From CAZILN01 sp964540005 (GTDB lineage: Bacteria > Bacteroidota > Bacteroidia > Bacteroidales > SM23-62): a DNA stretch of 14,632 nt. The notes beneath the pieces are model-generated. The model was not told where the DNA came from. It saw only the letters and a list, made by a program, of their open reading frames with translations, and did not search any database. Positions 1 through 7,973 of the stretch are shown in pieces (within the stretch, counting starts at the first letter, position 1; the number at the start of each line of letters is the position of its first letter). The position numbers were made by a program, and so were the translations under genes. The stretch spans positions 1 to 14,632 of the forward strand of contig CAZILN010000417.1 in assembly GCA_964540005.1 (NCBI GenBank). Direction: 5' to 3'.

Positions 1-2
1 AG

Positions 3-101
3 GGAAGAAAACTACTAGAATCCAGAATTCCAGGGTGGTTTTTCACCCGGGAGGTGTTCAACAAAATAATTCCACGTTTATTTGTGAAATATTGCCTGTG
101 A
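3..101 (+). CDS. Possible 3' end of an upstream gene (partial)
   Basis: The frame open from the left window edge to a TGA at 99-101 reads 32 residues with a protein-like mix (LLESRIPGWFFTREVF, then IIPRLFVKYCL), basic and amphipathic. It has no start inside the window, so it would be the C-terminus of a gene beginning to the left. A plausible intrinsic terminator follows 75 nt downstream on the same strand, which supports a plus-strand gene ending here. I do not recognise the family. A competing frame (positions 2-130) is also open but has an unconvincing, cysteine-rich composition. Confidence 0.35.
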   Translation, partial: GRKLLESRIPGWFFTREVFNKIIPRLFVKYCL

Positions 102-175
102 CCTGTCTTTCAGCTTGCCTGGCATGGTAATATTTTACTGAAGGTGATATGCCGGATCAACCGGCCAGCCCGCAT

Positions 176-200
176 ACCTTTCCGGCCACAAAGGTTTTTT
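176..200 (+). terminator. Intrinsic terminator upstream of the nucleoside hydrolase
   Basis: A perfect 6-bp stem (ACCTTT at 176-181, AAAGGT at 190-195) with an 8-nt loop runs directly into a T tract (195-200). It would end transcription arriving from the left and insulate the gene starting at 272. The stem is short, so strength is uncertain. The rest of 1-271 has a GCCGG/CCGGC hairpin (151-165) without a T tract and a GGGTG/CACCC hairpin (33-48); I see no clear promoter box. Confidence 0.5.
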
Positions 201-271
201 AGGATTAATCGTCAAATAGTCATTAAATTTATAGTATAAAAAAATACCTGTGAAACGATAAATTTAAACGA

Positions 272-1219
272 ATGAAAAATATCTGTTACTTCCTGTTTGT
301 GATTTTACTGCTCGGATGTTCTGCAGAAAATCAGAAAATTCGTGTCATCTTAGACACCGATGCCAATAATGAACTGGATGACCAGCATGCCATCGCCTAC
401 CTGATAGGCAATGAAGATATTTTCCATATTGAAGGGATCACAACGAATCGTACCTGGAACGGGGGGATGGTGGACGAGCACACAAAGGAAGCCGAAAGGA
501 TAGTGCAGCTTTGCGGGGTATCAGGACAGTTTCCTGTTATCAGCGGGGCCAATGGAAATTACGATGAAATAAAAGATCATCTGAATGAACCGGGATTTGA
601 CGGATATAAAGCAGTGGATTTCATTATTGAAAAAGGGCTAGCTACACCAGATGGTGAAAAGCTGTTATTAATACCCGTAGGCAAACTCACCAATATCACC
701 CTGGCTCTGGAAAAAGAGCCGGCTATCATTGACAGGGTAAAAGTAGTCTGGCTGGGATCCAACTGGCCTGGACAGGGGGAATACAACATGGACAATGACA
801 CATCTGCTGTAAATCCGCTTATTAAAAGCGGCGTGGAACTTTGGATCTGTACGGTCAGGGGAGGAACCATGGAAGTGAAGACCACCCGGACAGAGATAAG
901 CGGCCGGCTGCAAGATCTGGGTCCGGATGTTGATCCCATTACCGGCAGACACGGGGGCGAATTCGACCGCTTGGGCAACTACCTGATCAATCTATGGGAA
1001 CATGTGGACGAAACCCGCTCGCTTTTCGATATGGCAGCGGTTGCTAACGTAATAAATCCCGGCTGGGCAGAACCCACTGTCCAATACGGGCCCAGGCTGA
1101 TTAACAATGAGTGGGTGGTGGAAGAAGGAGCAATGGATTCCGTGATCTTTTTCAGGAATTATGATGTTGAAGGGGTGATGAATGATTTCTGGAAGGTCAT
1201 GGAAGGATTTCCCGAGTAA
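272..1219 (+). CDS. Lipoprotein nucleoside hydrolase-like protein (IU-NH fold)
   Basis: This 315-residue protein is probably a hydrolase of N-ribosidic bonds (inosine-uridine nucleoside hydrolase superfamily) tethered to a membrane facing the periplasm or cell surface. Residues 1-16 form a lipoprotein signal ending in the lipobox LLGC, with Cys16 as the lipidated residue. The metal-binding N-terminal motif is seen as DTDANNELDD just after the signal; the canonical form is DTDxGxDD, so two extra residues separate the aspartates. Further family landmarks are LIPVGKLTNITLAL in the middle, a DND stretch where the family has its second calcium/substrate loop, and SLFDMAAVANV near the C-terminus in place of the usual HD(A/P) motif. 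The substrate cannot be read from sequence. The channel gene follows 15 nt after the stop, so the two are probably co-transcribed. Confidence 0.82.
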   Translation: MKNICYFLFVILLLGCSAENQKIRVILDTDANNELDDQHAIAYLIGNEDIFHIEGITTNRTWNGGMVDEHTKEAERIVQLCGVSGQFPVISGANGNYDEIKDHLNEPGFDGYKAVDFIIEKGLATPDGEKLLLIPVGKLTNITLALEKEPAIIDRVKVVWLGSNWPGQGEYNMDNDTSAVNPLIKSGVELWICTVRGGTMEVKTTRTEISGRLQDLGPDVDPITGRHGGEFDRLGNYLINLWEHVDETRSLFDMAAVANVINPGWAEPTVQYGPRLINNEWVVEEGAMDSVIFFRNYDVEGVMNDFWKVMEGFPE

Positions 1220-1234
1220 AAAAAAATAATAGAT

Positions 1235-3652
1235 ATGAAAAAACTGTACTGTTTGCTGTTTTTGCTTTTTGCGGTTGTCTGTTCATGGTCACAGATTGAA
1301 ATCCCAGGTGATACAATTCCCGGGACCATTGAACCCATCCCTTTGACTGAGATTACCTCCCAGTCCGCCCTGGTTACAGCTGGTCTGCTCAAAAAATCAT
1401 CCCTGTTCATAACTCAGGATGACCGCAGGGCTGTCCTGACTGAAATAGATGACCTGAGTAAAAGAATAAGTAGTCTGCAGGATGAACAAAAGAATAAAGA
1501 CCCAAACATGGTCGATTTACGTGAATTGGAAAATATGAAACGAATGTGGGATATTATTCTTGGCAGGGCAGAAACAGCTCAGAGTTCACTCAGAGGACAG
1601 GCACAGAAGATGGAGGAGGAACGGCTCATCCTTGCGGAATTGATGATCCGTTGGCAGAAGACATTTAATGTGGCACAGGAGCAGGATGCCCCGTCCACAA
1701 TAATTGAACGCATTAATTTTACCCGGTCTGAGATCCGCAGCTTCAGCCAGACTATTCAGGATAACACTGATTTCTTGCTCATACAGCTTGACCGGCTGGC
1801 AGGTCAGCTCATCCTTATAAACCAGTCCCTCGCAAATATCAATAAAGCCCTGGCTGAGAGCAGCCGTGAAATCCTGAGTTTTGACCAGAAACCGCTCTGG
1901 CTTGATCTAAGCAATAAGAATGACACCCTGGTTACCCGGACCAGAGCTCTGGGTGCCGTCCAGAACAGCCTGGATGATATTCGAGAGTTATACCGTGACT
2001 TCCAGCTCACACTGCTCATCAACTTTTTTTTACTAATTATTATATTGATTGTCGTAATATTTCTTTTTACCCATCTCAGCAGATTCATATCAACAGACGA
2101 GGACTCCCTGTTAATCTCCGTGAAACAGTTGGTCCACCGGCCTGTATCGGCCGGATTTCTGCTGGGACTGGCCATCTCATTCACCCTCTACTGGAATGCC
2201 CCCGGGAGCATCCGGATCATCATAGCCATCCTGACCCTGATCCCCCTGGCCATCATCATTTCCGATGTGTTGCCCGCATGGTTCAAAAGGCCGGTATACC
2301 TGCTTATCATCATAGATGTGCTGATCAGGATCTATAACCTGGGATACCATGATTCACTGATCAACCGTCTTTCCCTTCTCGGTGTCAACATGCTGGTTAT
2401 TATTATTTTGTACTGGATACTGAGGATAAAAAGATACTGGTCCAGGATCAGAGCAACCAGATTTGGTAAACTGAAATACTATCTCCTGCTGATGTCGCTG
2501 ATAATAATGGCTGTGGCGGTTTTTGCCAATATTTTCGGTGCTGTCCTGCTTTCAGGACTCCTGGTATCAGCAACCATTATCAGCATTATCAATGTTTTCC
2601 TTTTTTATACCCTGTTCCTGATAGCCGACAGCCTGGTAATCATCCTTCTCAAAACCCGGATACTTAAAACACTGAATGTAGTAAGTAAATACTTTAATGT
2701 CATTCATATCCGGATCTCACGCTTGTTGTCCCTTGTGGCTATAATACTCTGGCTGGTATATACGCTCAGGGCGTATAATATTAATAGGCTCGTTTTTGAG
2801 TGGCTCGGGCAAGCTTTGTCAAAATCGCTGAAGGTAGGTTCCCTGGAAGTTACCATCTGGAACCTGATTGCTTTCTTTATCATCCTATGGCTGACCATGT
2901 GGATAAGCCGCCTGGTCAGGTATATTCTTGAGGATGAGGTGATGGCCCGGGTAGAAATGCGCAGGGGGGTGCCGGGAGCCATCACCCTCCTTGCACGCCT
3001 GTCGTTGATCACTGTCGGATTCCTGATAGCCATTGCAGCCACAGGGGTGGATATGAGCAGCCTTGCCATATTACTGGGGGCCGTGGGTGTGGGTATCGGA
3101 TTCGGCCTGCAGAATATTTTTAACAACCTGGTATCAGGGATCGTCCTGGCTTTTGAGCGTCCCATCAATGAAGGCGATATCATTGAAATAGGGACCTTAC
3201 TGGGGACCGTCATGGAAATCGGGATCAGGGCAAGCAAGATAAAAACATACGATGGGGCTGAGGTGATCGTGCCTAACGGCAACCTCCTCTCCAACGAGCT
3301 CATCAACTGGACCCTTGCAGATATGAAACGCAGGGCGGAGGTACAGGTGGGTGTAGCTTATGGAACCGATCCGCAAAAGGTCATCGACATTTTGCTTGGA
3401 ATCGTTAATGAACATGAAGATGTGCTGAAGGACCCGGAACCATTTGCTCTTTTTACCGGTTTCGGAGATAGTTCACTTGGTTTCAGGTTACTTTTCTGGA
3501 TCCCGGATGCACACCTTCGCCTGCAAATGCAGAGCAAGATCACCATACTTGTAAATCAGGCCATTAAAGATGCCGGAATTGAGATCCCTTTCCCACAGCA
3601 CGACCTTCATTTGCGCTCAGGCTTTACCCCATCGGATGAATCCATCCGATAG
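1235..3652 (+). CDS. Large MscS-family mechanosensitive channel with periplasmic coiled coil
   Basis: This 805-residue protein is a tension-gated channel of the inner membrane. An N-terminal signal peptide (1-20) is followed by an extracytoplasmic helical region (about 55-240) rich in E/K/Q heptads. About eight to ten membrane helices follow, starting near residue 258. The MscS core occupies the C-terminal part: the pore-lining helix with alternating glycines (LLGAVGVGIGFGLQNIF, about 611-627), the FERPINEGD beta-domain entry, the YDGAEVIVPNG segment, and the C-terminal alpha/beta vestibule. Its length puts it in the MscK/YnaI-type group rather than the minimal ~290-residue MscS. Such channels release solutes under osmotic downshock. 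It lies 15 nt after a nucleoside hydrolase lipoprotein. The last codons and the TAG stop lie within a palindromic repeat cluster. No frame damage is visible. Confidence 0.92.
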   Translation: MKKLYCLLFLLFAVVCSWSQIEIPGDTIPGTIEPIPLTEITSQSALVTAGLLKKSSLFITQDDRRAVLTEIDDLSKRISSLQDEQKNKDPNMVDLRELENMKRMWDIILGRAETAQSSLRGQAQKMEEERLILAELMIRWQKTFNVAQEQDAPSTIIERINFTRSEIRSFSQTIQDNTDFLLIQLDRLAGQLILINQSLANINKALAESSREILSFDQKPLWLDLSNKNDTLVTRTRALGAVQNSLDDIRELYRDFQLTLLINFFLLIIILIVVIFLFTHLSRFISTDEDSLLISVKQLVHRPVSAGFLLGLAISFTLYWNAPGSIRIIIAILTLIPLAIIISDVLPAWFKRPVYLLIIIDVLIRIYNLGYHDSLINRLSLLGVNMLVIIILYWILRIKRYWSRIRATRFGKLKYYLLLMSLIIMAVAVFANIFGAVLLSGLLVSATIISIINVFLFYTLFLIADSLVIILLKTRILKTLNVVSKYFNVIHIRISRLLSLVAIILWLVYTLRAYNINRLVFEWLGQALSKSLKVGSLEVTIWNLIAFFIILWLTMWISRLVRYILEDEVMARVEMRRGVPGAITLLARLSLITVGFLIAIAATGVDMSSLAILLGAVGVGIGFGLQNIFNNLVSGIVLAFERPINEGDIIEIGTLLGTVMEIGIRASKIKTYDGAEVIVPNGNLLSNELINWTLADMKRRAEVQVGVAYGTDPQKVIDILLGIVNEHEDVLKDPEPFALFTGFGDSSLGFRLLFWIPDAHLRLQMQSKITILVNQAIKDAGIEIPFPQHDLHLRSGFTPSDESIR

Positions 3653-3685
3653 ATTCATCCGATCGGTTCATCGGATCGACCGATC
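3631..3685. repeat. Overlapping inverted repeats (ATCGGAT/ATCCGAT) between convergent genes
   Basis: Four copies of a 7-nt unit in alternating orientation are packed into 55 nt. The strongest pairing is a perfect 12-nt inverted repeat, ATCGGATGAATC at 3631-3642 with GATTCATCCGAT at 3652-3663. A second, 7-nt pairing joins GATCGGT (3661-3667) to ACCGATC (3679-3685). The first hairpin contains the channel's stop codon (3650-3652). There is no T tract on either strand. It probably acts as a bidirectional barrier between the channel and the convergent kinase gene, or stabilises the transcript 3' ends. Confidence 0.7.
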
Positions 3686-3697
3686 TGATGGATTGGT

Positions 3698-5188
3698 TTA
3701 TAAAGGAATTTTAATTTCAAACATCACTCCCTTTCCCGGTTCACTGTTACATTTAATGTTGCCATGGAGTTTCTGATTGACAAGGTTATAGACAATATGC
3801 ATTCCCAAACCTGTTCCTGCTCCCTAGTTTGTGGTAAAGAAGGGTTCGAAAATTTTATTCAGGTTTGGTTTGGGAATGCATATTCCATCATCTTTGTATT
3901 GAATAAGCAGTTCATCCTTACCCGATTTTGCTGTAAGTTCAATTTCTCCTTTCTGTTTACCCTCAAATCCATGGGTGATACTGTTCAGGAACAGGTTGGT
4001 TATTACCTGTGAGCATGCTCCCGGATAACTGTCCAATTCCAGGGTTTCGTCTATATCGAGACCAATTTGAATTTTCTTGTTTTTGATTTTCGGATATAAA
4101 CTGCGGATAATATCTTCAGTATACTCCTTGAGCTTGAATTTCCTTTTCTGCTCTGTTGACTGATCTACTGATACCTGTTTGAAACTCTGCACCATAGTTG
4201 CAGTACGTTCCATATTGGACAGGATCAGACTGGCCGATTGATTGGCCATATTCAAATATTCCTTAAAGGCAGTCCTGGAAATTTTGTTCTCTTTATACAG
4301 GTCGGCTATCCGCTTTGATTGTTCCAGAAGGTTGGAGGAAGCCGTAATACTGATCCCAACCGGGGTATTGATCTCATGAGCCACCCCGGCTACCAGTCCC
4401 CCGAGAGCAGACATTTTCTCCGATTCAATCAGCTGATTTTGTGTTAATTGCAGATTTTCAAGGGTAATCTGCAATTCCTCCTTCTGCATATTAAGTTCTT
4501 CGTTCTTATCTTCGATTTCCTTTTTCTGCCTGTTCACTTCAGCCATTCGCTTTTGAACTTTGGCATCCAGCATTCTCTTTACTTGGAAATTCTGAAGCAG
4601 TACACTCATTTGCTGTGTGAATACTGTAAATGAAGGGATCAGTTCTTCAGTGATCTCATCATAATAAGCATTTTTTTCAACAGAGATCCCGCCTATCAAA
4701 ATTCCATTTAATTCCCCATCCTCCTCGAAAAATGGAGAAATGATTACCTGTGATAAACCCATTTTACCCATTGGTGTTTTTCCCGGGATGTTCTTTTCTA
4801 TCAGAATTTCGTTCTTATTTTTAAAGTTTTTATCCGTAATCCACTTTAAATCGAGCTGACAACCCTTAACCAGGTCCTCATCCAAACCACATACCGCCTC
4901 AACAGTCAATGCTGCTTTTTCCTTATCAAAATATAAGATTGCACTGCATTCTAGCTCAAAGGTTGCAGCAACGGATTCTATGGTTATTTCATTAAACTCC
5001 TCAGGGGTTTCAGCCTGGATAGCCTTCTGGCTGTATGATTGAATGGCCATGAGACGTGCCAGGTCACGGTCGAGCTGGTTGCGGGTATGGACCAGGTCCT
5101 GTTCGACTTTAAGAAAACGGATTACCTGTCCCTGCAAATCGCCGCATCGGCTTTTTAATTCATCATATGATACACTATCATCACTCAT
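3698..5188 (-). pseudogene. GAF-domain histidine kinase, interrupted by an in-frame TAG
   Basis: The intact part encodes 454 residues: an N-terminal coiled coil (10-50), a GAF-like sensor domain (about 55-198), a long coiled coil (200-260), a dimerisation helix with phosphoacceptor His271 in VAGVAHEINTP, an N box (QVITNLFLNS, 394-403) and a G1 box. Translation then meets TAG at 3824-3826, right after FEPFFTTN. The same frame continues beyond the stop for 41 more codons as GAGTGLGMHIVYNLV and a normal kinase C-terminus, ending at TAA 3698-3700. A protein stopped at the TAG would lack the G2 lid and should not bind ATP properly. The second glycine of the G1 motif DxGxG is also replaced (DDGIC, Cys437). 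It is the last gene of a minus-strand operon, 52 nt after the broken FIST gene. A sequencing error could account for the TAG, but not for Cys437. Confidence 0.85.
3794..3884. repeat. Perfect 18-nt inverted repeat joining G1 and G2 boxes of the kinase
   Basis: AATATGCATTCCCAAACC at 3794-3811 is the exact reverse complement of the 18 nt at 3867-3884, with a 55-nt loop that contains the premature TAG. On the coding strand the 3794-3811 arm encodes GLGMHI, the conserved G2 motif. The other arm covers the third base of codon 435 through codon 441, which includes the non-consensus Cys437 and Pro441. Confidence 0.9.
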
Positions 5189-5240
5189 AAGCGCTTATAA
5201 AACAAAATCGCAGATAAACACAGGTACAGTAATTTACAAA

Positions 5241-6005
5241 TTATTCATCCTTCCTGTACAAAACAGCCAGGGCCGAAGTGAACTGGTGGGAATAATTCTG
5301 TCCTCCAATTTTTGCAAACTCCCCGGCTGAATAAAATCCCAGCCAGGATACATCTTCGCCTTTACAGATTGGGTATTGTATCATGTTGATGTACTCATCT
5401 TTCAGGATGCGGTTAAAACTGAATTTCCCCCGAAGGATGCAATCAGCATGATATACTGCCACAGGTTACCTTTCTTTCAATTTATTATCAATAATTTTTA
5501 CCATACGGTCAGCTGAATTAAACATGCCTTCCTCATCCCTCCTGGCCAGCCAGATCCTTGTTCCCTCCGCACAAATTACAGGTAGCATGATACTACTATC
5601 TTCAAAACTATCCATGATACCAGACAGGACATATTTACTGCCATAAGTTTCATGTAATTCATCAGGTAATAATGTGGTAAAAACTACTATTGGCAGAATC
5701 TCCATGATCGTGGTGGTTTCAGGCATCCCAACTGTTCCTGTTACAAATTTCCAGGTGGGCTGACCATTCAATTCGAATACAATATGACCATCAGCTTTCG
5801 TAACTTCTATCGGCAAACCCTCCATGACTTCTAAGCCATGAGCTGCATGTGAAATAATTCCCAGAGTAGGATCCGAAAATCCAATCATTACGGCTCCTCT
5901 TTCATATACTTTATCATCCATGAATACATAGCAACTGATCCTTTTCATATTATCTATCGCATTCCCGCCAAAAATGCTTACTTCCTTTCCAAATACCGAT
6001 TCAGT
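5241..6005 (-). pseudogene. FIST-domain sensory protein, 5'-truncated and interrupted
   Basis: FIST proteins are sensory modules, thought to bind small ligands such as amino acids, and are often encoded beside kinases. Here only the end of FIST_N and the FIST_C domain remain. In one frame one reads TESVFGKEVSIFGGNA upstream of the first ATG (5948), matching the end of FIST_N (GGxAgD motif). After that come YVFMDDKVYERGAVMIGF, VTKADGHIVFELNG, a FIST_C region and, near the end, FYSAGEFAKIGG, the family's GEi motif. A TAA at 5466-5468 interrupts the frame inside FIST_C, after LKER; coding resumes in the same frame for 75 codons to 5241. About 150 N-terminal residues expected of the family are absent, and the homology starts inside the 3' end of the preceding membrane-protein gene, as if a deletion joined the two. 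ATG 5948 or GTG 5462 could in principle start short products. Confidence 0.8.
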
Positions 6006-6328
6006 ACCTTTAACAGCGCGTAGTGATGGCCAAACATCAGTAATGCCGGTTTGGCCATTTTTAATGCAACCATGGTAATGTACCCCAGTACTATCGCATA
6101 CCTTCCGAACACTGTTAACCAGAAGAACCGGCTCACGTCATGAAGCGCCATATCAATGTAATAACAACCCAGGATCAGTACTACCATTCCGAGTACCCTG
6201 ACCCATATATCTTTAGGCTTTTCAAAGCCGAAGAGAGGTAAAAGAAATCCGGGAACCAGTAGCAGGGATGCTCCCATGCCAAGAAAAAAGAATCCCCAGA
6301 CAAAAATGCTAAGACTTGTTGCTTCCAT
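5978..6328 (-). CDS. Small four-helix membrane protein, function unknown
   Basis: This 116-residue protein is almost entirely hydrophobic. Four likely membrane helices lie at about 5-30 (IFVWGFFFLGMGASLLLVPGF), 42-60 (VRVLGMVVLILGCYYIDMA), 67-88 and 92-108, with a short basic tail (YLERK). The pattern, with LFGF after helix 1 and FFWLTVFGRY before helix 3, matches small bacterial membrane proteins that I can place only as uncharacterised. It lies 29 nt after the phosphatase stop, so it belongs to the same transcript. Its last codons overlap, in another frame, the remaining start of the FIST homology, so its native C-terminus may have been altered by the event that truncated the FIST gene. Confidence 0.7.
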   Translation of the reverse strand: MEATSLSIFVWGFFFLGMGASLLLVPGFLLPLFGFEKPKDIWVRVLGMVVLILGCYYIDMALHDVSRFFWLTVFGRYAIVLGYITMVALKMAKPALLMFGHHYALLKVLNRYLERK

Positions 6329-6357
6329 GTTGTTAATGTGACTTCCAATATTTCTAA

Positions 6358-7710
6358 TCAGAGTCTTATCCCCATTACTGTTATATCGTCGATCTGGTCC
6401 ATTTCCGCCATCCAGTTTTCAATGTTAGTCTGAAGAATTTCTTTTTGTTCACCCAGATCTACATTATGAATATGCATCAGCAATTCCTTGAATCTGCGTG
6501 AAGAATACTTCTTGCCGGAGGGCCCTCCAAACTGATCAAAGTATCCATCAGTATATAAATAGAGCATATCCCCTTTACTGTATTCAATTTCCTGACAGGA
6601 AAAGTTATTTTCTTTCCCGAATGTGATCCCAACCGGAATTTTATCGCCTTTATATTCCTGTAGCTCTCCATTGCTTATTTTATACAATGAATTATAGGCT
6701 CCTGCAAATTTGATCTGATTCCTTCCCGGTTCTATAATGCACAAAATCATATCCATTCCGTCCTGTGTTTCATTGATCTCCCCTGTTTGCTTGAGAGATA
6801 TCACCAGTCTTTTTCGCAAATGATCCAGGATTTCATTAGGGTTCAGATCAGAATTAAGATTCAGTATCTCTTCCAGGATGGTTATGCCCAGTATACTCAT
6901 AAAGGCACCTGGCACCCCGTGTCCTGTGCAATCTGCAACTGTTACATATATCCTGTCATCCTGTTGATATAACCAGTAGAAATCGCCACTTACAATATCC
7001 CTGGGTTGATAGTAAATAAAATTTTCAGGTAACAGTTGATCTATGTAATCACTGGATGGGAGGATGGCAGACTGTATCCTCCTGGCATATTCAATGCTTT
7101 CAATAATTGCTTTGTTCTTACTCTTCAGCTCTGCCGTACGTTCAGCAACTTTCTGTTCCAGGAATTGTTTGTACTCCTCCAGTTCGGTTACAAATTCATA
7201 GGCCCTTATTCCTGCAAAAACAGTTGTAAACAACTTTAAGGAAGTCAGTTCCGTCTTGGTTTTGTAATCATTTATCTGATAAGATATAATCACCTCTCTT
7301 TCGGGTGCCTGACCGGGATGGCCCGTCCTGAGTATGATCTGAGTAAAAGGATTTTTCATTTCCTCCCTGATGTATTTCACCAGCTCCAGACCGGCATGAT
7401 TGGATTCCATAACTACATCAAGCAGGATGATGGCTATATCCGGATTTGCGCGTAATATCTTTTTTGATTCCTCTGCTGAATAGGTATCTATAAACTGGAT
7501 GTCTTTACCTTTGTATGTGAATTCTTTGAGTGCCATCCACGTAACCGAGTGGATATCTTCTTCATCATCGACAATAAGGATCTTCCATTTCCCCAGTTTT
7601 TCATCAACATCGGACCCTGTCGTTTCTTCTGTAAAGGAGAAGGTCTGGTTTTCATCCTCATGATCCTGAAAATCTGCGAAAAGATCATCGAAACTTTTAA
7701 GTTTCTCCAT
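6358..7710 (-). CDS. Response regulator with SpoIIE/PP2C-type phosphatase output
   Basis: This 450-residue cytoplasmic protein probably dephosphorylates a serine on an anti-sigma-antagonist-type protein when its receiver domain is phosphorylated. The receiver (about 42-165) has the acidic pair DDE at 48-50, phosphoacceptor Asp98 in LLDVVME and conserved Lys152. The RTGHPGQAPEREVI stretch with INDYKTKTEL resembles the DUF3369-type receiver extension. A coiled coil (175-205) leads into the SpoIIE domain, with GDFYW at 242-246, ADCTGHGVPGAFMS at 259-272 and a terminal DDITVMGIRL. The metal-binding aspartates (Asp243, Asp260, and the DD near the end) are present, so catalysis looks intact. It is the first gene of the minus-strand operon, but the operon's kinase is broken, so it may take phosphate from another kinase. 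No anti-sigma or STAS partner is in the window. Confidence 0.9.
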   Translation of the reverse strand: MEKLKSFDDLFADFQDHEDENQTFSFTEETTGSDVDEKLGKWKILIVDDEEDIHSVTWMALKEFTYKGKDIQFIDTYSAEESKKILRANPDIAIILLDVVMESNHAGLELVKYIREEMKNPFTQIILRTGHPGQAPEREVIISYQINDYKTKTELTSLKLFTTVFAGIRAYEFVTELEEYKQFLEQKVAERTAELKSKNKAIIESIEYARRIQSAILPSSDYIDQLLPENFIYYQPRDIVSGDFYWLYQQDDRIYVTVADCTGHGVPGAFMSILGITILEEILNLNSDLNPNEILDHLRKRLVISLKQTGEINETQDGMDMILCIIEPGRNQIKFAGAYNSLYKISNGELQEYKGDKIPVGITFGKENNFSCQEIEYSKGDMLYLYTDGYFDQFGGPSGKKYSSRRFKELLMHIHNVDLGEQKEILQTNIENWMAEMDQIDDITVMGIRL

Positions 7711-7811
7711 GACAGGACAGGTTAAGTTATTCTGGCCCCCTTGGATGCGAAAGATTCCGATATAGTGAGATATAATCCGGTGCCTTTGATAATGTATTGC
7801 AAGGTCTGGAT

Positions 7812-7819
7812 CAAAGGTA
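7812..7819 (-). promoter_or_regulatory. Candidate -7 box for the signalling operon
   Basis: On the minus strand the octamer TACCTTTG fits the Bacteroidota TAnnTTTG box about 100 nt upstream of the phosphatase start. No convincing -33 TTTG is seen at the right distance, so this is tentative. Farther upstream, TGTAACA or its complement TGTTACA occurs three times (7850-7856, 7871-7877, 7903-7909), the same heptamer found upstream of the repeat-protein genes. Confidence 0.3.
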
Positions 7820-7926
7820 TGAATCGAAGGAGGGCTGTTCTAATTGATATGTAACATGTATTGACAGAATTGTAACATTTGTGATACATATGTTTAAAAA
7901 AATGTTACATCAGTAATATTCAGGAC

Positions 7927-7952
7927 AAAAAAAACCCCCGGGTGATCGGGGG
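7927..7952 (-). terminator. Intrinsic terminator of WM-repeat gene 1
   Basis: Read on the minus strand, a CCCCCG/CGGGGG stem (7947-7952 with 7935-7940) and a 6-nt loop are followed by eight T residues (7934-7927). It lies 21 nt beyond the stop of the gene ending at 7974 and separates it from the downstream signalling operon. Confidence 0.9.
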
Positions 7953-7973
7953 CTTATGGGATGACCAGCTTGT

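Noticed and set aside
2..130. Alternative open frame at the left edge
   Set aside because: Its product is rich in isolated Cys and Asn without protein-like patterning; the frame ending at 101 looks better, though neither is certain.
577..978. 133-residue open frame antisense to the nucleoside hydrolase
   Set aside because: The sense strand has clear family motifs throughout; the antisense product shows no domain-like pattern.
2704..3306. 200-residue open frame antisense to the channel gene
   Set aside because: It lies wholly within the conserved MscS core; its composition (many Ser, Arg, Ile, Met) is that of a shadow frame.
3824..3826. TAG as a recoded amino acid (pyrrolysine or stop reassignment)
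   Set aside because: Other genes here end normally at TAG and TAA, and the neighbouring FIST gene is broken by a different stop (TAA), so ordinary decay or a sequencing error is simpler.
3764..4012. Plus-strand frame of 82 residues
   Set aside because: It is antisense to the conserved ATP-binding region of the histidine kinase.
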